The notes: generated from the letters alone by a model not told the origin. DNA of 64,000 bases from Juglans regia (GCF_001411555.2 NC_049901.1:32746838-32810837); one strand, 5' to 3'; positions 12,080 to 23,589 are shown, numbered from the stretch's first letter. Numbers and translations: made by a program.

Positions 12080-12125
12080 TGTTTGTACTTTGTAATAATA
12101 TTAATGGAATTATTCAAACATATTT
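12080..12125 (+). terminator. Possible polyadenylation region of the antisense ORF
   Basis: About 40 bp downstream of the ORF stop, a T/G-rich stretch (TTGTTTGTACTTTG) is followed by AATAATATTAATGG, resembling a plant near-upstream element and AATAAT signal. This suggests the antisense ORF was a separate transcription unit. Inferred from motif only. Confidence 0.35.
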
Positions 12126-12179
12126 TCTCTCTTCTTGGGTTCTTCTCTTTCTTCTTTACTTTTCGTTCGTGTGCTCTAG

Positions 12180-13250
12180 GGAGTGTATCTGGTGAGGGGC
12201 GTAGGGGTATGTCACTTGTATTATGCTTGGGGGGGGGGGGGGGGGGGCTCCTCTGGAGTTGATGTCGAGTGGTGGAGGGATTTGGCCCATACTCTGCGGG
12301 GAGAGAGGCTGGGATGCCTTTGGCTAAACCCTCGTATTTGGTCTCCCCGAGAGAATGAGTCGCCGCGTAGCTTAGGAGTTATCTCGCTCTTTGCAATGGG
12401 GCAAGTAGGAGACGTTTAATGTAACATTGGAAAAACTAAACAAGTTAATATAACTCATCTATGAGTGCGAATTTTGCAAACCTGGGCTGTTTTTCCAGAT
12501 ATGCAAGGCGTTACTTGCTTGGTATTCCGTTTGGTGGAGGAGGAGCGCAGCGAGGATTCCGAGGCATTGCTCATTTGTCTTTCCGTTGTTGGAGATGGCA
12601 TCCAGGAGTGATGTCGGGGAGTCCAAGGACTAAACCTGCTCTCCATTGGGGGAGGGGATGGGATGCCTCAGGCAAAGCCCACCCCTTTGGTACCCCTAGG
12701 AAGTAGTTTGCTGGACGGCTGAGAAGCCGGTCCGCTCTTCGCCGTGATGGGGGCAGGATAAGTTGTTGGGTAGCCAAGAGACTGGGCCTGCTCTCCGACG
12801 AGAGGGAGGTTGGGCCGCCTACCCACCTTTTAACGCTCACGGGGAGGTAAGTTGCCGTACAGTTTGGGACTGGACCCACTCTCGCTCGTTGACATCACAA
12901 AGAAGGTAAATATTTGGTCAGGCTGGTGTTGATCCCACTCTTCATTTTGGCGAAAGTCAGAGTAAGTTGCCGGGTAGCTGAGGGGCTGGACCCGCTCTTC
13001 GTTGCGGGAGGGATAAGATGGCCTTAAGGCACATCTTGCCTTTTAGGGCCCCGCGGGGAGGTAATTTATCGGATAGTTTGGGACTGTACCTGCTCCTGCC
13101 TATTGATGCCCATGAGGAAGGTAAATGTCAGGCAGCCGAGGGTTGGCCTACTTTCTGCCGCGAGAGGGATAAAGTAGCATTTAGGCTTAACTCATCTCTT
13201 TGAGGCCCTGTAGGGAGGAAAGTAGTCGGCGATGGAGATTACATTACTGG
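12180..13250. repeat. Degenerate tandem-repeat block in Tat untranslated region
   Basis: Diverged units share the order GGGAGGTAAGTTGCCG, TTTGGGACTGGACC, a CTCTC(G/T)-type box and GCGAGAGGGATAAG, recurring roughly every 55-60 bp with pairs or triplets forming longer units (e.g. around 12700, 12845, 12961, 13055, 13112). A run of G longer than 15 bp lies at 12230-12247. Plant Tat elements are known to carry variable tandem repeats in this position. The open frames here are not supported as genes. Confidence 0.65.
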
Positions 13251-13499
13251 AGTAAGAAGTCAAGATATGGCTAGGTAAGACACATTTTATTCCTAAAAAG
13301 CCACACTTTCATTAATAGAGTTTACACAGTTGACATGGAAATGTAAATTACAAGTTATAAACTTTTTTAGTTATAAAACTTTCGCAAGTGGTCGGCAATC
13401 CAGGGGTGTGGTAGCTCATTGGCTTGGGAGTTTCGGAGCTAGTAGGAGCCCGAGCGGTTGTTGGCGGTGACCACACAGGGGTCTTCACATCGAGGGCTC

Positions 13500-14919
13500 A
13501 ATACGATATTCCTGTTCTTGAATGCCCTTGGGTGTACCCGTTTGTTGAAACTTCGTTTCGCTCTCCTCTTGTTGACTAATGTCCTTACTTCTGCTTCAAA
13601 CCTAACCTCCTCTAGCATGTCAAGTTGTTATTCTAATCGTTCGTTGTTGAACTTGTGGTCGAAGTGGTGCACCTTGTAGGTAGGGATCTTGACCTTGACG
13701 GGTGGCATCGCCTCATGACCGTAAGTGAGAGTGAAGGAGGTTTCTCCCATTGGGGTCCTCACTGTGATCCGGTATGCCCATAAAACTTTAGGAAGTTCCT
13801 TCGCCCAAGTGCCCTTTCTGTCACTTAGTTTTTTTTTTGAGTATTCCCATCAATATCTTGTTGGTTGCTTCCATTTGCCCATTAGATTGAGGATGTCCTA
13901 GAGACGAGTAGCAGAATTTGATCCCTAGTTCCTGGCACCAGTCTCAGTAGTAGTCAAAGTCGAGCTGCCACCCATTATCTGATATGATGATATGGAGAAT
14001 GCCAAATTTGCAGATGACTATCTTCCACAAGAAGCTTATGATGTTGCTCGCCGTGATCGTTTCCAACGCCTAGGCCTCTACCCACTTGGTGAAGTAGTCT
14101 ATTGCTACTACTACAGAGCTTACTCCTCATTTGCCCATGGGGAGGGGGTATACTAGGTCAATTCCCTACTGGGCGAGGTGCCAGGGTGAGGTGATTGACA
14201 TCAATTCTTCTGGTGGGCAATGGGGTACTTTAGAGTATTCTTGACATTTCCTCGGCATCCTGGAGGGCATAAGGCCAGTAGTATCCTATCCCGCCCTCAT
14301 TACTTTGCCTAGCAGCACCTTTCTCCCCCTTAGTGGTTGCCATAGATTCCCTCGTGTACTTCTACTAGCACGTATTCGGCTTCTTCGAGTGAGATGCACT
14401 GAGGGGTGTGGAGTATCCCCTTCTATACAGGATCCCCTCTAGCAGAGTGTAACACAATGGGATCCCCTTCTATACTCTTCACCCTCATTTGTAACAATAT
14501 ACACCCCTACTTCTCCTCCAGCTCGGCAGGATGAGTAGTCAACAAAGACCTGCTAGGGCTTCATGGGAGGTGCATGTCCGACCCAGTCGAAAAAGCAAGT
14601 GAATTCTGCCAACACTTGCCCTTTAAAAGAATTTCGTGGTGCTTACTCAATGTCGAATTTGCTCAGCTTCACGCCCAGTTCGTAAGACGGCTTGAGGCAT
14701 TTGGTCTTTGTAGGATCTTCTTTAGGGGGTCTCAGTGAGGACCTTTATTAGATAAGCCTGGAAATATGGGTGGAGTCTTCGGGTAGTCACCACTAAGGCG
14801 AAGGTGAGCTGCTATATGTGTGGGTATCTAGCCTCTGCTCCTCGGTAAGCCTGGCTGGTGTATTACACGGGCTTTTGGACCCCACCTTCATCTCATACCA
14901 AGGCCGAGGAAGCCGCTTA
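13500..14919 (-). pseudogene. Gypsy RNase H-integrase region, decayed
   Basis: Minus-strand translation of 13830-13990 gives the retroviral-type integrase core: a SDNG box, then LGIKFCYSSLGHPQSNGQ and EATNKILMG. The Asp of the DNG box and the Glu of the QMEATN stretch belong to the DDE catalytic triad. An in-frame stop (after DFDYY) and many frameshifts break the frame. The stretch 14100-14900 matches the expected RNase H and integrase N-terminal positions only weakly. The region continues the pol reading downstream of the reverse transcriptase. Confidence 0.7.
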
Positions 14920-15717
14920 TCAGGAGACTGATAGGTACAGGACCAAAATTTCTCCACATCTGGGTTGGCTAAGCGTCAGAGGGCTGGTGAGATATTTCTT
15001 GAGAGCCTCAAATGCCTGGTTGCACTTGTCATCCCATGTTCGTGCCTTCCATAATACCTTAAAAAATGGTAGGCACTTATTGGTAGACCTTGACATGAAT
15101 CTATTAATGGCCACTATCCTTCTGGTGAGTTTGTGCACTTCATTTATTCTTTGAGGAGGGGCCTTGCGAAGTATGGCTTCCACTTTTTCTGGGTTACCTT
15201 CTATTCCTCGTTCCAACACCATGAAACCCAAGAATTTCCCAGAGCTTACACCGAAGGGACATTTTGTGGGGTTCAACTTCATTTGGTATTGCCTTAATTC
15301 TACAAAGGCTTCACAGAGGTCATCTAGGTGTTGCTCGGAAGTTCTACTCTTGACCAGCAAATCGTCCATGTAAACCTCCATGTTTCTACTGATCTGATTC
15401 TTAAACATGCGGTTGACCAGCCGTTGGTAGGTGGCATTTTCATTTTTTAGCCCAAACGGTATGGTAGAGTAGTAGTATAATCTTCGATCGGTGATGAACA
15501 AAGTCTTCGTCTCATCGTTTTGGTTCATGTGGATTTAGTTGTACTCGGAGTAGGCGTCCATAAAGCTGAGCATGAAATGACTCACCGTAGAGTCGACAAT
15601 CAGGTCGATGCGGGGCAACGAGAAGCTATCTTTTAAGCAAGCCTTATTTAAGTTGGTTAAGTGAACACACATTCTCCACTTACCTTTTTGCTTCTTCACC
15701 AACACCACGTTGGACAA
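14920..15717 (-). pseudogene. Gypsy reverse transcriptase
   Basis: Two adjacent open stretches (15717-15535 and 15528-14920) share one domain. The first contains VVLVKKQKGKWRMCVHLTNL and a SFMDAYS motif. The second contains FGLKNENATYQRLVNRMF and the catalytic VYMDDLLVKS box near residues 53-62, then KCPFGVSSGKFLGF and the start of the connection/RNase H region. A stop separates the two parts (at about 15535). The order and motifs are typical of plant Tat-type gypsy elements. The catalytic YMDD is still intact even though the frame is broken. Confidence 0.9.
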
Positions 15718-16137
15718 CCAGTCTGGGTAATGGGCCTCCCGTATGAAACCTGTCGCAAGTAATCGATCAACTTCTATAGCGATGGTGATGTTCTTCTCAG
15801 CGCTGAAACTTTGGCGTCTCTGCTTTCGGGTCCATGCTCAGGTGGTGTTGCATGATCTCAAGGTCGATTTTAGATATGTCCTCGTGACTCTAGGTGAAGA
15901 CATCCTAGTGTTCCGTGAGGAATTGTTGCATGGAGCTCCTATTTCGAGTGTCATCCCGTTGCCAATCATAGTCGTGGCTACAGGGCGGCTTGGGTTCAAG
16001 GGGATCAACTCTAGTGGCTCATTTGGCTGCAAGTCCTGAGTGCCTGTTCATCTTGGATCTCTCCATTTGTTGTGGTATGTTCGGGCGGGGGTAGGAGAAC
16101 GTGGTCGTCGCTTGGGGTGTGGACCACATGCACGTTG

Positions 16138-16647
16138 TCATCCCTTGGCTTCAATTCCTGCACGTAACACTCCTGTGTTACGACCTACTCTCCTCAAATT
16201 TCTCCCACTCCTCCAAAGGTCGGGAACTTCATCTTCAAGTGGTAGGTCGATGTTACTACCCTTAGATTGTTGAGGGTAGGTCTGCCGATTATGACATTGT
16301 ATGATGAAGGACCCTTTACCACTAAGAAGATGACCATGATGGAAGTCGTACAAGGGAAGCTACCTGCCAAGACATACAGGGTGCTGGTTTCGACTGGCTG
16401 GACCATATCTCCAGAGAAACCCTTTAGTGGCATGGGAGGTCGGGGACCGATTTGCTTCTCCAATATTTGGTGGGGCGGTATTTGCCCAATACATTTCTCG
16501 GTATCTTGGTTGCCTGGAGTTCGCCTTCAGACTGGATGAGGTCGTGCCCCCGCCGACGAATCCTCTTACGATGGTCCTGATTTGTCCCAGCGGCGGTTCT
16601 TCTTGATGTGGTGCACAGGGGCAATTGTACGGGGGGTCCCCGCGCAC
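16138..16647 (-). pseudogene. Gypsy protease-region fragment
   Basis: Frame 16463-16194 reads PLKGFSGDMVQPVETSTLYV, then MVIFLVVKGPSSYNVIIGRP and TSTYHLKMKFPTFGGVGEI. This is the conserved segment following the protease active site in Tat/Ogre polyproteins (SYNVILGRPxLN). Upstream frames around 16647-16424 give a zinc-poor, Arg-rich stretch that probably links gag to protease but is frameshifted. The catalytic DSGA motif was not found intact. Confidence 0.75.
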
Positions 16648-16799
16648 CTACCCTTTGCCTGTCGGCTATTTCAACACTTCTTTTGCGTGATCTCCTCCTC
16701 TACTCTGACTCTGGTGTCCAGGCGGGAGGATATCGCAACCTTGGTTGCCCAGCCTGCTCTCTTTCCTCTTTCAAGGATATGCAATCTTTTGTGTTATGA

Positions 16800-17546
16800 G
16801 TGTTAGACTAATGGTAGGTGCAATAGCAGCTACTAGTTCTCCTATAGTCGTCTTCTTGGGCCTATCATAGAGGCTTCCTCCCTGTTGTTGTCACGTGGTC
16901 CTTTATCCAGCTTCTGGCGAGTTTTGCTCTTGGTTGGTGCCTTCCTTTTTCTTTTTGCCTGTTCTAGTTCTTTTTTCCTTGATTCAATCAGAGCTTGGAG
17001 TGTATCTTCGGTATTGGTGAAGTTGTCGGCTTGATCCATGAACTCCCGCAACGTGGTGGAAGTTCTCCTTGAACTGGGACTAGGGCCATACCCCTTCTAA
17101 AAGCGTTGCCAAAGTTATCTTCTTGTCTTGGTCGTCTGTAGTCATGCGCTCTTTGTTGAACCTAGATAGGAATGCTTTCAAACTTTCGTTTTCCCCTGCT
17201 TGATGGAAAGGAGATACGTTGTGGGACGTCTTATTCTTTTGTTCACCATAAATTCTGTGAGGAACAAACGAGCCAGCTCCCCAAAGCTGTCTATGGACCT
17301 GGGTGCCAATGAGCCAAACCATACTCTTGCTGGTCCCTTTAGGGTTAGTGGGAGAGCTCTAAAGGTTTCTAGGTGTTCGAGGGGGTCTTTGGCTATATCG
17401 TACATGTCCATAAGGGGAAATTGGAACTTCGATGGTAAGGGCACAACCATCACCTCCTCATTGTAGGGTAGGCCTATGCTAGTGAGCAGTTGGTTTACTG
17501 ACGATGACGTGCCCATCTTTTTCGCCATCTCTTCATATTTTTCCAT
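16800..17546 (-). pseudogene. Gypsy gag
   Basis: The start (17546) reads MEKYEEMAKKMGTSSSVNQL. A core retrotransposon-gag segment follows: MDMYDIAKDPLEHLETF, then GPARVWFGSLAPRSIDSF and LARLFLTEF. After a frameshift come FHQAGENESLKAFLSRFNKE and then MREFMDQADNF with ALIESRKKELEQAKRKRK (17051-16842), the usual basic gag tail. The ~250-residue length and motif order fit plant Tat gag. At least two frame changes disable it. Confidence 0.85.
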
Positions 17547-17849
17547 TTGAGGTTATGCAGCTTATTCTACATGTTTTTCTTTTTTCCTCCACGTCACCTC
17601 CCGCTCCTGCATTCTTGGATCCTATGTGCTCACAGTCGCTTGGTCCTGCATCATTCTCTAGTCCATTGGTGGCTACTCTGAGTGTCTTGTTCTCTCTTCG
17701 AAGGGTCTCCACTTTGGTAGTTAGCTTTCCAACCAGTTATTCCATCATGGCAAGCCTTGTTTCCATGTTTGTTGACGTTGCTTATTCTTGATCCCGAGTT
17801 GTCTGAGAATGGGTTGTCTTAAGCATACAAAGGACACGTCAAGTCAGTA

Positions 17850-17870
17850 GAGATCTCACAAATGGCGCCA
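17850..17870 (-). promoter_or_regulatory. Primer-binding site of the Tat element
   Basis: On the minus strand, one base after the 5' LTR, the sequence is TGGCGCCATTTGTGAG. The first seven bases match the 3' end of tRNA-Asp (TGGCGCC), the primer class used by several Tat/Athila elements; the match decays after that. It fixes the orientation of the element. Confidence 0.7.
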
Positions 17871-17871
17871 C

Positions 17872-18555
17872 TATTAACGTCGTGTTTCGTACATCTTTGG
17901 GCGGGGTTCCAACAACTCAGGTCTTGGGCCTTTTCACCTACACACTTAAGTAAACATAGAGAGTGGGGGGCCTTGGTGGAGGCCGGAGAGTCTTCGATGT
18001 TTAAGTCAATATATCTTCTTTGTAGTTGGTGCATGAGTTTAGAGGAATCAGAGAGTTCTTCGTACCTATGGGTAGGCTTTTATACTAGGTTTCTGGGTGG
18101 AGACAACTCATACCTAGTTTCAGGGAGTTCATGTCATTTCATCTGTTCACTAAATCAGAGTCCTTTAATGCAGTGTGGCTCTTGAGGTGGCATCATTAAT
18201 GTGGCGTAGAGTCCGGGGAGTGGCGCCATTAATGTGACATGGCGAGTCTCGTCTGCTATCAAGAGATTGAGGGTTCCCCGTATCTCTTGCCCACCTACTT
18301 GCGCTGGTTCCTGAGGGTTGGGTCTCATCGGGGTGTTTCAGGGTGGCGAGTCTCGTCTACTCCTACCGTTCGCTTTTCCCCACGCATGGGTTGATTCATA
18401 GGCGGGTTTTGCTCATAGGCTGAGTACTTTGTAGAGGCCCACTGACTCCTTTTAGAGTTGGGTCGTTGGGCTTGATCTAGCTTTCTGACTCACTCGTCCA
18501 GAGATCCCTGATGGGCTTGCTATACGGGCCAATAGGAGGGAAAAACCCCCTTACA
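17872..18555 (-). repeat. 5' LTR of the Tat element
   Basis: 684 bp, ending on the plus strand in CCCCCTTACA and followed by the TSD ATCAT (18556-18560). It shares long runs with 3558-4211, such as GGGCCAATAGGAGGGAAAAA, but differs by many substitutions and an extra segment near 18180-18240, indicating an old insertion. The LTR terminus at 17872 has mutated (TATTAACG against TGTTAACA). Confidence 0.88.
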
Positions 18556-18731
18556 ATCATCAAAGAATATCAAGCTTCCACCTTTTTTTTCCTTACTTAT
18601 TTCTTGCTCTTTCACTGTGATAGTATATTTTATTATTACACATTATGTTTTGACCAATGAGCAACAGAAAGACCCTGATTTCTTTTTAAATTTTAAAATG
18701 ACATCTATGCTTTATGAATCGATATTTAAGG

Positions 18732-19063
18732 TTTTTTTTTTTGAAGAAACAACATTTCATTGATCAACTGGTATAGAAGAGAGAGTGAATACCTAGAGGA
18801 GGATCCTCCATATCCACTATGCAGTCTAGTGTAGACAGAGCATTCTTGCCTAAAGTATGACCTAGTACATTAGCATCTCGATATATATGCTTAATTTTAC
18901 AAGCTTCAAAACAAGTGATGCTAACTTTGATTTCAGATATGATTGAACCAAAATAAGTGTCATCTTCCAGTCTCTGTTGAGCTGCCTCTACCACTCTTTT
19001 TGAGTCGCCTTCTAGAACAACCTCCCTCATTCCCAGATCAATACCATTTGGAGTGAGAAACAA
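18732..19063 (-). pseudogene. 3' end of a LINE: RNase H remnant and poly(A)
   Basis: The T run at 18732-18742 is the poly(A) of a minus-strand insertion. The adjoining frame (19063-18764) reads MREVVLEGDSKRVVEAAQQ, then CKIKHIYRDANVLGHTL, the C-terminal half of a plant LINE RNase H domain (the REGN.VAD motif has become YRDANVLGH). Homology stops at about 19063. It is followed by unrelated sequence and then by LINE ORF1 sequence, so either the element lost its endonuclease and RT or these are two separate fragments. Confidence 0.8.
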
Positions 19064-19753
19064 CGTGAATATGTAATGTCTACAAAGTACAATCTACACA
19101 TCACAACATCAAGAACCAACATGAATAAGTTAATAACACTATAACAGTATATAATTCCCAAATTGAAAATGAAAATCCTAAAATTACCAATTAGCAATTG
19201 ATGTTGTGACGGCGGTGTGAAGACAACAATAAGGCAAGTGGTGGTGCGGCATGAAGAAATCTACAGCTACACTGCACTGGAGGAAGAGGAACAGACCAAC
19301 CCAATGTCATGAGAGAGAGAATCAGAGAACTCACAGTGAGAGGGAAGAAGAAATGAAGACGAAAGGCAACGAGGCCTTCTTCTTTACGTAGCAAAACGAC
19401 ATCATTCCTATTTAAATGGAAAGACATCGTGTAAGTTAGGAATAATAATAAAAAAAACACAGATGCAAAATGACGTTGTTTTGCATCTACGTCTTTATAA
19501 AAAATTCGGAGTTTGGAGTCAGAATTTGGAGCGCTGGGGGACTCCTAACTCTGACTCTGAAGGTCGGACGGAGTCGAAATTCTCAAAGATTTACATAGCC
19601 CTAGACAGTTCCAGCTTATGCACCTCATTTTTGTTAGTGGGGCCGCTCAGCAGCCTACACCATGAATTCATGTTTTAAGCTCTTAACAGGAAGGAGCATA
19701 TCTTTGTATTTTTTGGATGTAGTAATTTGAACATTGCTTTCTATCTCTGGATT
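19064..19753. other. Unassigned insert between LINE fragments
   Basis: No coding match was recognised. It contains a perfect inverted repeat, arms AGATGCAAAA (19461-19470) and its complement (19479-19488) around TGACGTTG, and a GA-rich patch near 19310-19360. Neither ORF here (19191-19460 minus, 19463-19678 plus) resembles a known family. Confidence 0.4.
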
Positions 19754-21044
19754 TTATCTTTTTCTGCTGTTTAACTCAGAAGGTAAATTGTCCATAGATT
19801 CCACAGCAGTTGCCCTTGTCAAGACTACTTCTCTTGCTCTTCTCTTCCATCTGACTTTAGTAAATGTAGGTTGAACAAATTTAGTTGAAGACATGTTTGA
19901 GGGACTAGTTTGACTAACTGACTTGGAGCTGTTGAGCTGCACTCCAGATAAGATCCTCAAGGTTCTGCTAGGATCCACTGTCATTGCTTCTATACATGAT
20001 TGTTCAGTATCCATTCATTTTCCTGTCATGTTTTGATTTAATATAGTGGAAGTAGATTGTTGTGCTTGCTCCATTTGAGGGACTTCATCCACCTTGTTAT
20101 GCAGCTTTATGTGACTGGATTCCATGCCTTCTGTGTTGCTTTGATTTTTTATCAAGTGACAGCCTTCCTGACAGGAGATTTGAGGTTGTTGAAGAATTTT
20201 TGCTCTACTTGCTTCCCCTTCTCCCATACCTTGATTAGCCTTAATCTGTATTTTATTGCCACTCCCCCCTAATCTTTTATCTCCAACACCATTTGAATTG
20301 ATTGATGAAGCTCTTAGCCATTGACCATATTGAGATTTTAAGACACCTGTTAAATTCCTCCTGGTTTTATCCATCACACAACCCCTATCCACATGTTTAA
20401 TGACTCCACATTAAAAACAGAAAAGAGGGAGTCTCTCCTCTCATATTTGATTTCTATCCACCTTTGCTGGCCATCAATTCTAATCAATCTTCCTCAAGCT
20501 AAAGGTTTAGTGATGTCCAGATTGATTCTAACTCTGAGATATTTACCCCAGCCAACTCCATCTTCATCTACATCAACTGTCAATACTTCCCCTATTGTGG
20601 ACCCAATAAGTTCCCACCCTCTAAGGTCATGGTAGCCTAAGGCATGCCGTGTAATTGAATCCAAAAAGGTTCATGAGTAAAAACCAACTCGGTAGGAAGT
20701 ATGGTAGTAGAAAATTCTTGTATACAAATAAGGTTTTTGTCAAAATACCATGGTCTACCATTAAACACCCTCTCTATATCCATTACTTTCTGGAAATTCA
20801 ACGAGAAATCTGTTATCATGCCCCACCTCGTTAAAGACTAGCCATCCATCTGGATTCCATACTTTAGTCATAGTTGTTTTAAAGTCTTCCTCATTGATTT
20901 TTTGTCCATAAGAAAGAGAATTATCAAGCAATTATGGCATCGAACATCTGACCTTCTTGTTTCTTCAGCCGTGAAAGATACTTATTCTTTCTCTTCCGCT
21001 GTTAAATTAAACCCTTCCCACAGTCGTTGTAGTTCTTCTGCCAT
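19754..21044 (-). pseudogene. LINE ORF1 (DUF4283, zinc knuckle) remnant
   Basis: The minus strand from 21044 starts MAEELQRLWEGFNLTAEEKE, typical of plant L1 ORF1. It continues with NGRPWYFDKNLICIQEF and FTHEPFWIQLHGMP (DUF4283, 20819-20637). After a stop come GRLIRIDGQQRWIEIKYE and a knuckle-like CGVIKHVDRGC (first Cys replaced by a stop). The tail (20392-19754) is Ser/Lys/Asn-rich. RNA-binding is the family role. Several stops inactivate it. It lies upstream, in transcript sense, of the RNase H fragment at 18732-19063. Confidence 0.82.
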
Positions 21045-21704
21045 AACTTACTGCTTAACTCAGTCTAACAACTAACTTTTACCCTGCTAATACTAGTAAA
21101 ATCCTACCCACCGCCTTACCCTTCAAAAAGAAAGAAAGGACATACACCTTACGTACCCTTCTAGGAAGAAAAGGAATTTCTGCCGAAGCCTTCGGGGACA
21201 TCCATCCATCTCTTTAACTTTCGTTTTCCTTGATATATAGTTGACACCGTGGCTAGAGAGGAGAGCAACACTAAGCCATAAAGTTGATATTTAAGGTTGT
21301 TGCCGCATTTATTCTTTCACTCCCTATTTTTACCTTCAACGACAATCCCTTTTACAAAGGTTTTGATGTTTCCCCCACTTTTTTCAATGTGAAAAAAACT
21401 AATATCTAGATATAAAGTGTTTACAAAGCAAAATGACAGTTTTTTTACTCTTACAAACTTAAACTTACCTAACTCTCACTAAGTTATCTCCATGAATCTC
21501 TTGTTTGTTTTCTATTAGTATTGACATGTGGCAACATGAATAAAACAACGACAGTACCGTGGTATTAGTATCCCATGTTTAGAATTGTTAACAAACTTTT
21601 ACTTTCGAGCCAAAAAATAAAAAGATTCTCTAAAACTAAAACGAGACATACTTTATTAAAAATTAAAAGAGAGTCAAAGGTAGTAATTAATTTTGTAAAA
21701 AAAC

Positions 21705-21758
<54 letters not shown>

Positions 21759-22254
21759 TACAAAACAACTATGATAAAAGAAATAAAAAAACATAAATAC
21801 ACAAGTCCCCCAAACTTCACAAACCATTAATAAGCTGAAAAACATTATATTAACTCCAACACTTCCCAAGCTTCACAAACAATGCAACCATTATGCATTT
21901 ATGCTTCCCAAACTATAAAAACCAATCTTCCAAATAGTGAAAAATTTGACAATAAAAGAAAAAAAAAGATGATATTTCATTAGGGTATAATTGACAGGCC
22001 AACTAGCAAAAGATTTAAGAAATAAATATATTATTATGAGTATTTACAACTTTGATTATTTTCGTAGCTCTCCACAAATCCAACTGAATCTCGAAGGTCG
22101 ATATGCTTACTTATTATCTAATTTTGAGTACAAATTAGAGCCTTACGGTGCTTGGAGATTATAAACTCTTATGGGGTTCTAATAGAATAGAATAACATGA
22201 AGTCCGAAGCTCCAAGAACGCTCCAAGAATGGCTTTCTCCTTGAAAGTTTTTTC
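21045..22254. other. AT-rich spacer
   Basis: No genes seen. It contains the TA/GA microsatellite at 21705-21756 and homopurine patches. The last ~100-200 bp probably hold the 5' UTR of the plus-strand LINE, whose exact 5' end could not be fixed because no clear TSD was found. Confidence 0.5.
21705..21756. repeat. Compound (TA)n(GA)n microsatellite
   Basis: About ten AT dinucleotides pass directly into about sixteen AG dinucleotides. The open frames across it are artefacts. Confidence 0.97.
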
Positions 22255-22275
22255 TTGCTTTGTTTGACGCACGTA

Positions 22276-23589
22276 ATGGCTGCTGCTGCTATCAACGGAG
22301 GTCGGCGTCCCTTCGTGGATCTAGTATCGGTGGTCCCTCAACCTCTTCCAGATATGTCTGTGGCTTTTCGTCTGCCGAAGTCTAAGGATGGAGAAATTTT
22401 TTTCCAGTTCTCTAAGGAAGAAGTTCAACGTTTTGCTGAGCCTTTTCGGTATTCGATCGTATTGAAGTTTTTGAGAAACATACCATCATTGGATGCCATT
22501 CGGGCCTTCATTCATAAGCGATGGAATCTTGATGGAGTTCCAGTCGTCTCCAATATGCGGCATCCTCGGAATGTTTTTATTCGAATGGTTTCAGAAGAAG
22601 ATTGCAATAAGGCTCTGTCTCGTGAAGTCAATGATATCGATGGAATTCCTTACTGTCCATGCCACTGGACTCCAGAATTTAAAGAAGAAGAAGAACCTTC
22701 GTTTGTTTCGGTGTGGATTGTTTTTCCAGGTTTGCCTCCGAATTACTATCATGAATCTTTCCTTAAAATTCTTACAGCACCTATTGGTAGATTTATTAGA
22801 AGTGATAACTCTACTCGTTGTGTTACTCGGACTGATGGTGCTCATATCTGTGTTGAAATGGATGTTGCTAAGAAACCGTTACTTTCTTTTTGGATTGGAA
22901 TGCCTGGTTTGGAAACTAGCAGAAAGCAAGAAATTGTTTATGAAACGTTGCCAGCGTTCTGTTCTAAATGCCATATACAGGGACATAATTTAAAGACTTG
23001 CCGTGCTGGGCAAAAAAATGTAGGAAGTAATGTGTGGGTTCGGCAAAAAGATCCAATCGTGGAGGAGCCGACGGATAAGAATAATATTCCAGTTCTTGAA
23101 ACTACTAATATTCCAGTTCTTGAAAATACAGAGGTTGAGTCAAAAGAATCAGCTGAGGAGGATCGGGTGTTAGTTGTTCAAGCGGATAATCTTGATCATG
23201 CGGAGTTGGAACCGGAAAAGTATCCAGAGGATAAACTTGAGATTCCGGAACGTGCGGAAGAGATGATTCCAAGAATTATGAATGGTCATTTGGATTGTGC
23301 GAACCGTTTGAGGGAAACAGAATTAGAAACAGATATGAGGGAGGGGGAGTTTGTTCCTAGTTCTGCAGAAAAAGATGTTTATGATGGACCTGCGAAAGAG
23401 GTATGTCTGGAAGATGGGTCGATGTCTGATCCGGAGCCTGAGAAATGTGCGGAAGTTTTTTTGCAGGAGAAGGAATATCACTCGGCTGCCGAAGATGAAG
23501 TTGTTAAGCGTAAATATCAAAAGAGGCAGTTTGAGAGGATCCGTAGTTCTAGGCGGGTGATCACTAGAACACAAAAGTTTTCTCAATGA
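22276..23589 (+). CDS. LINE ORF1 protein (DUF4283, CCHC zinc knuckle)
   Basis: About 437 residues from MAAAAINGGRRPFVDLV; an upstream in-frame Met at 22255 is possible, but the downstream start matches family style. Residues ~50-190 form the DUF4283 region (SVWIVFPGLPPNYYHESFL, PIGRFIRSD). Then comes a zinc knuckle, FCSKCHIQGHNLKTC (C-x2-C-x4-H-x4-C), near residues 230-245. The acidic, Glu-rich C-terminal half ends in a basic RRVITRTQKFSQ. The family role is RNA binding in the retrotransposition particle. It overlaps ORF2 by ATGA, suggesting termination-reinitiation. The reading frame is uninterrupted. Confidence 0.92.
   Translation: MAAAAINGGRRPFVDLVSVVPQPLPDMSVAFRLPKSKDGEIFFQFSKEEVQRFAEPFRYSIVLKFLRNIPSLDAIRAFIHKRWNLDGVPVVSNMRHPRNVFIRMVSEEDCNKALSREVNDIDGIPYCPCHWTPEFKEEEEPSFVSVWIVFPGLPPNYYHESFLKILTAPIGRFIRSDNSTRCVTRTDGAHICVEMDVAKKPLLSFWIGMPGLETSRKQEIVYETLPAFCSKCHIQGHNLKTCRAGQKNVGSNVWVRQKDPIVEEPTDKNNIPVLETTNIPVLENTEVESKESAEEDRVLVVQADNLDHAELEPEKYPEDKLEIPERAEEMIPRIMNGHLDCANRLRETELETDMREGEFVPSSAEKDVYDGPAKEVCLEDGSMSDPEPEKCAEVFLQEKEYHSAAEDEVVKRKYQKRQFERIRSSRRVITRTQKFSQ

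Larger units (their letters stand above)
3558..18555 (-). mobile_element. Tat/Ogre-type Ty3/gypsy retrotransposon, decayed, with nested solo LTR
   Basis: Related LTRs lie at 3558-4211 and 17872-18555. The ATCAT target-site duplication is at 3553-3557 and 18556-18560. A PBS-like TGGCGCCA abuts the right LTR, so the element reads leftward. On the minus strand, gag, protease, reverse transcriptase and integrase remnants follow in gypsy order. A second gene on the plus strand (9044-12040) lies between integrase and the 3' LTR, as reported for members of the Tat lineage. Without the 4.3-kb nested LTR the element is about 10.7 kb. Many stops and frameshifts and diverged LTRs make it old and inactive. 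Confidence 0.88.

Noticed and set aside
12183..12419. Plus-strand open frame through the G run
   Set aside because: Includes a poly-Gly stretch from the homopolymer and sits in the degenerate repeat block.
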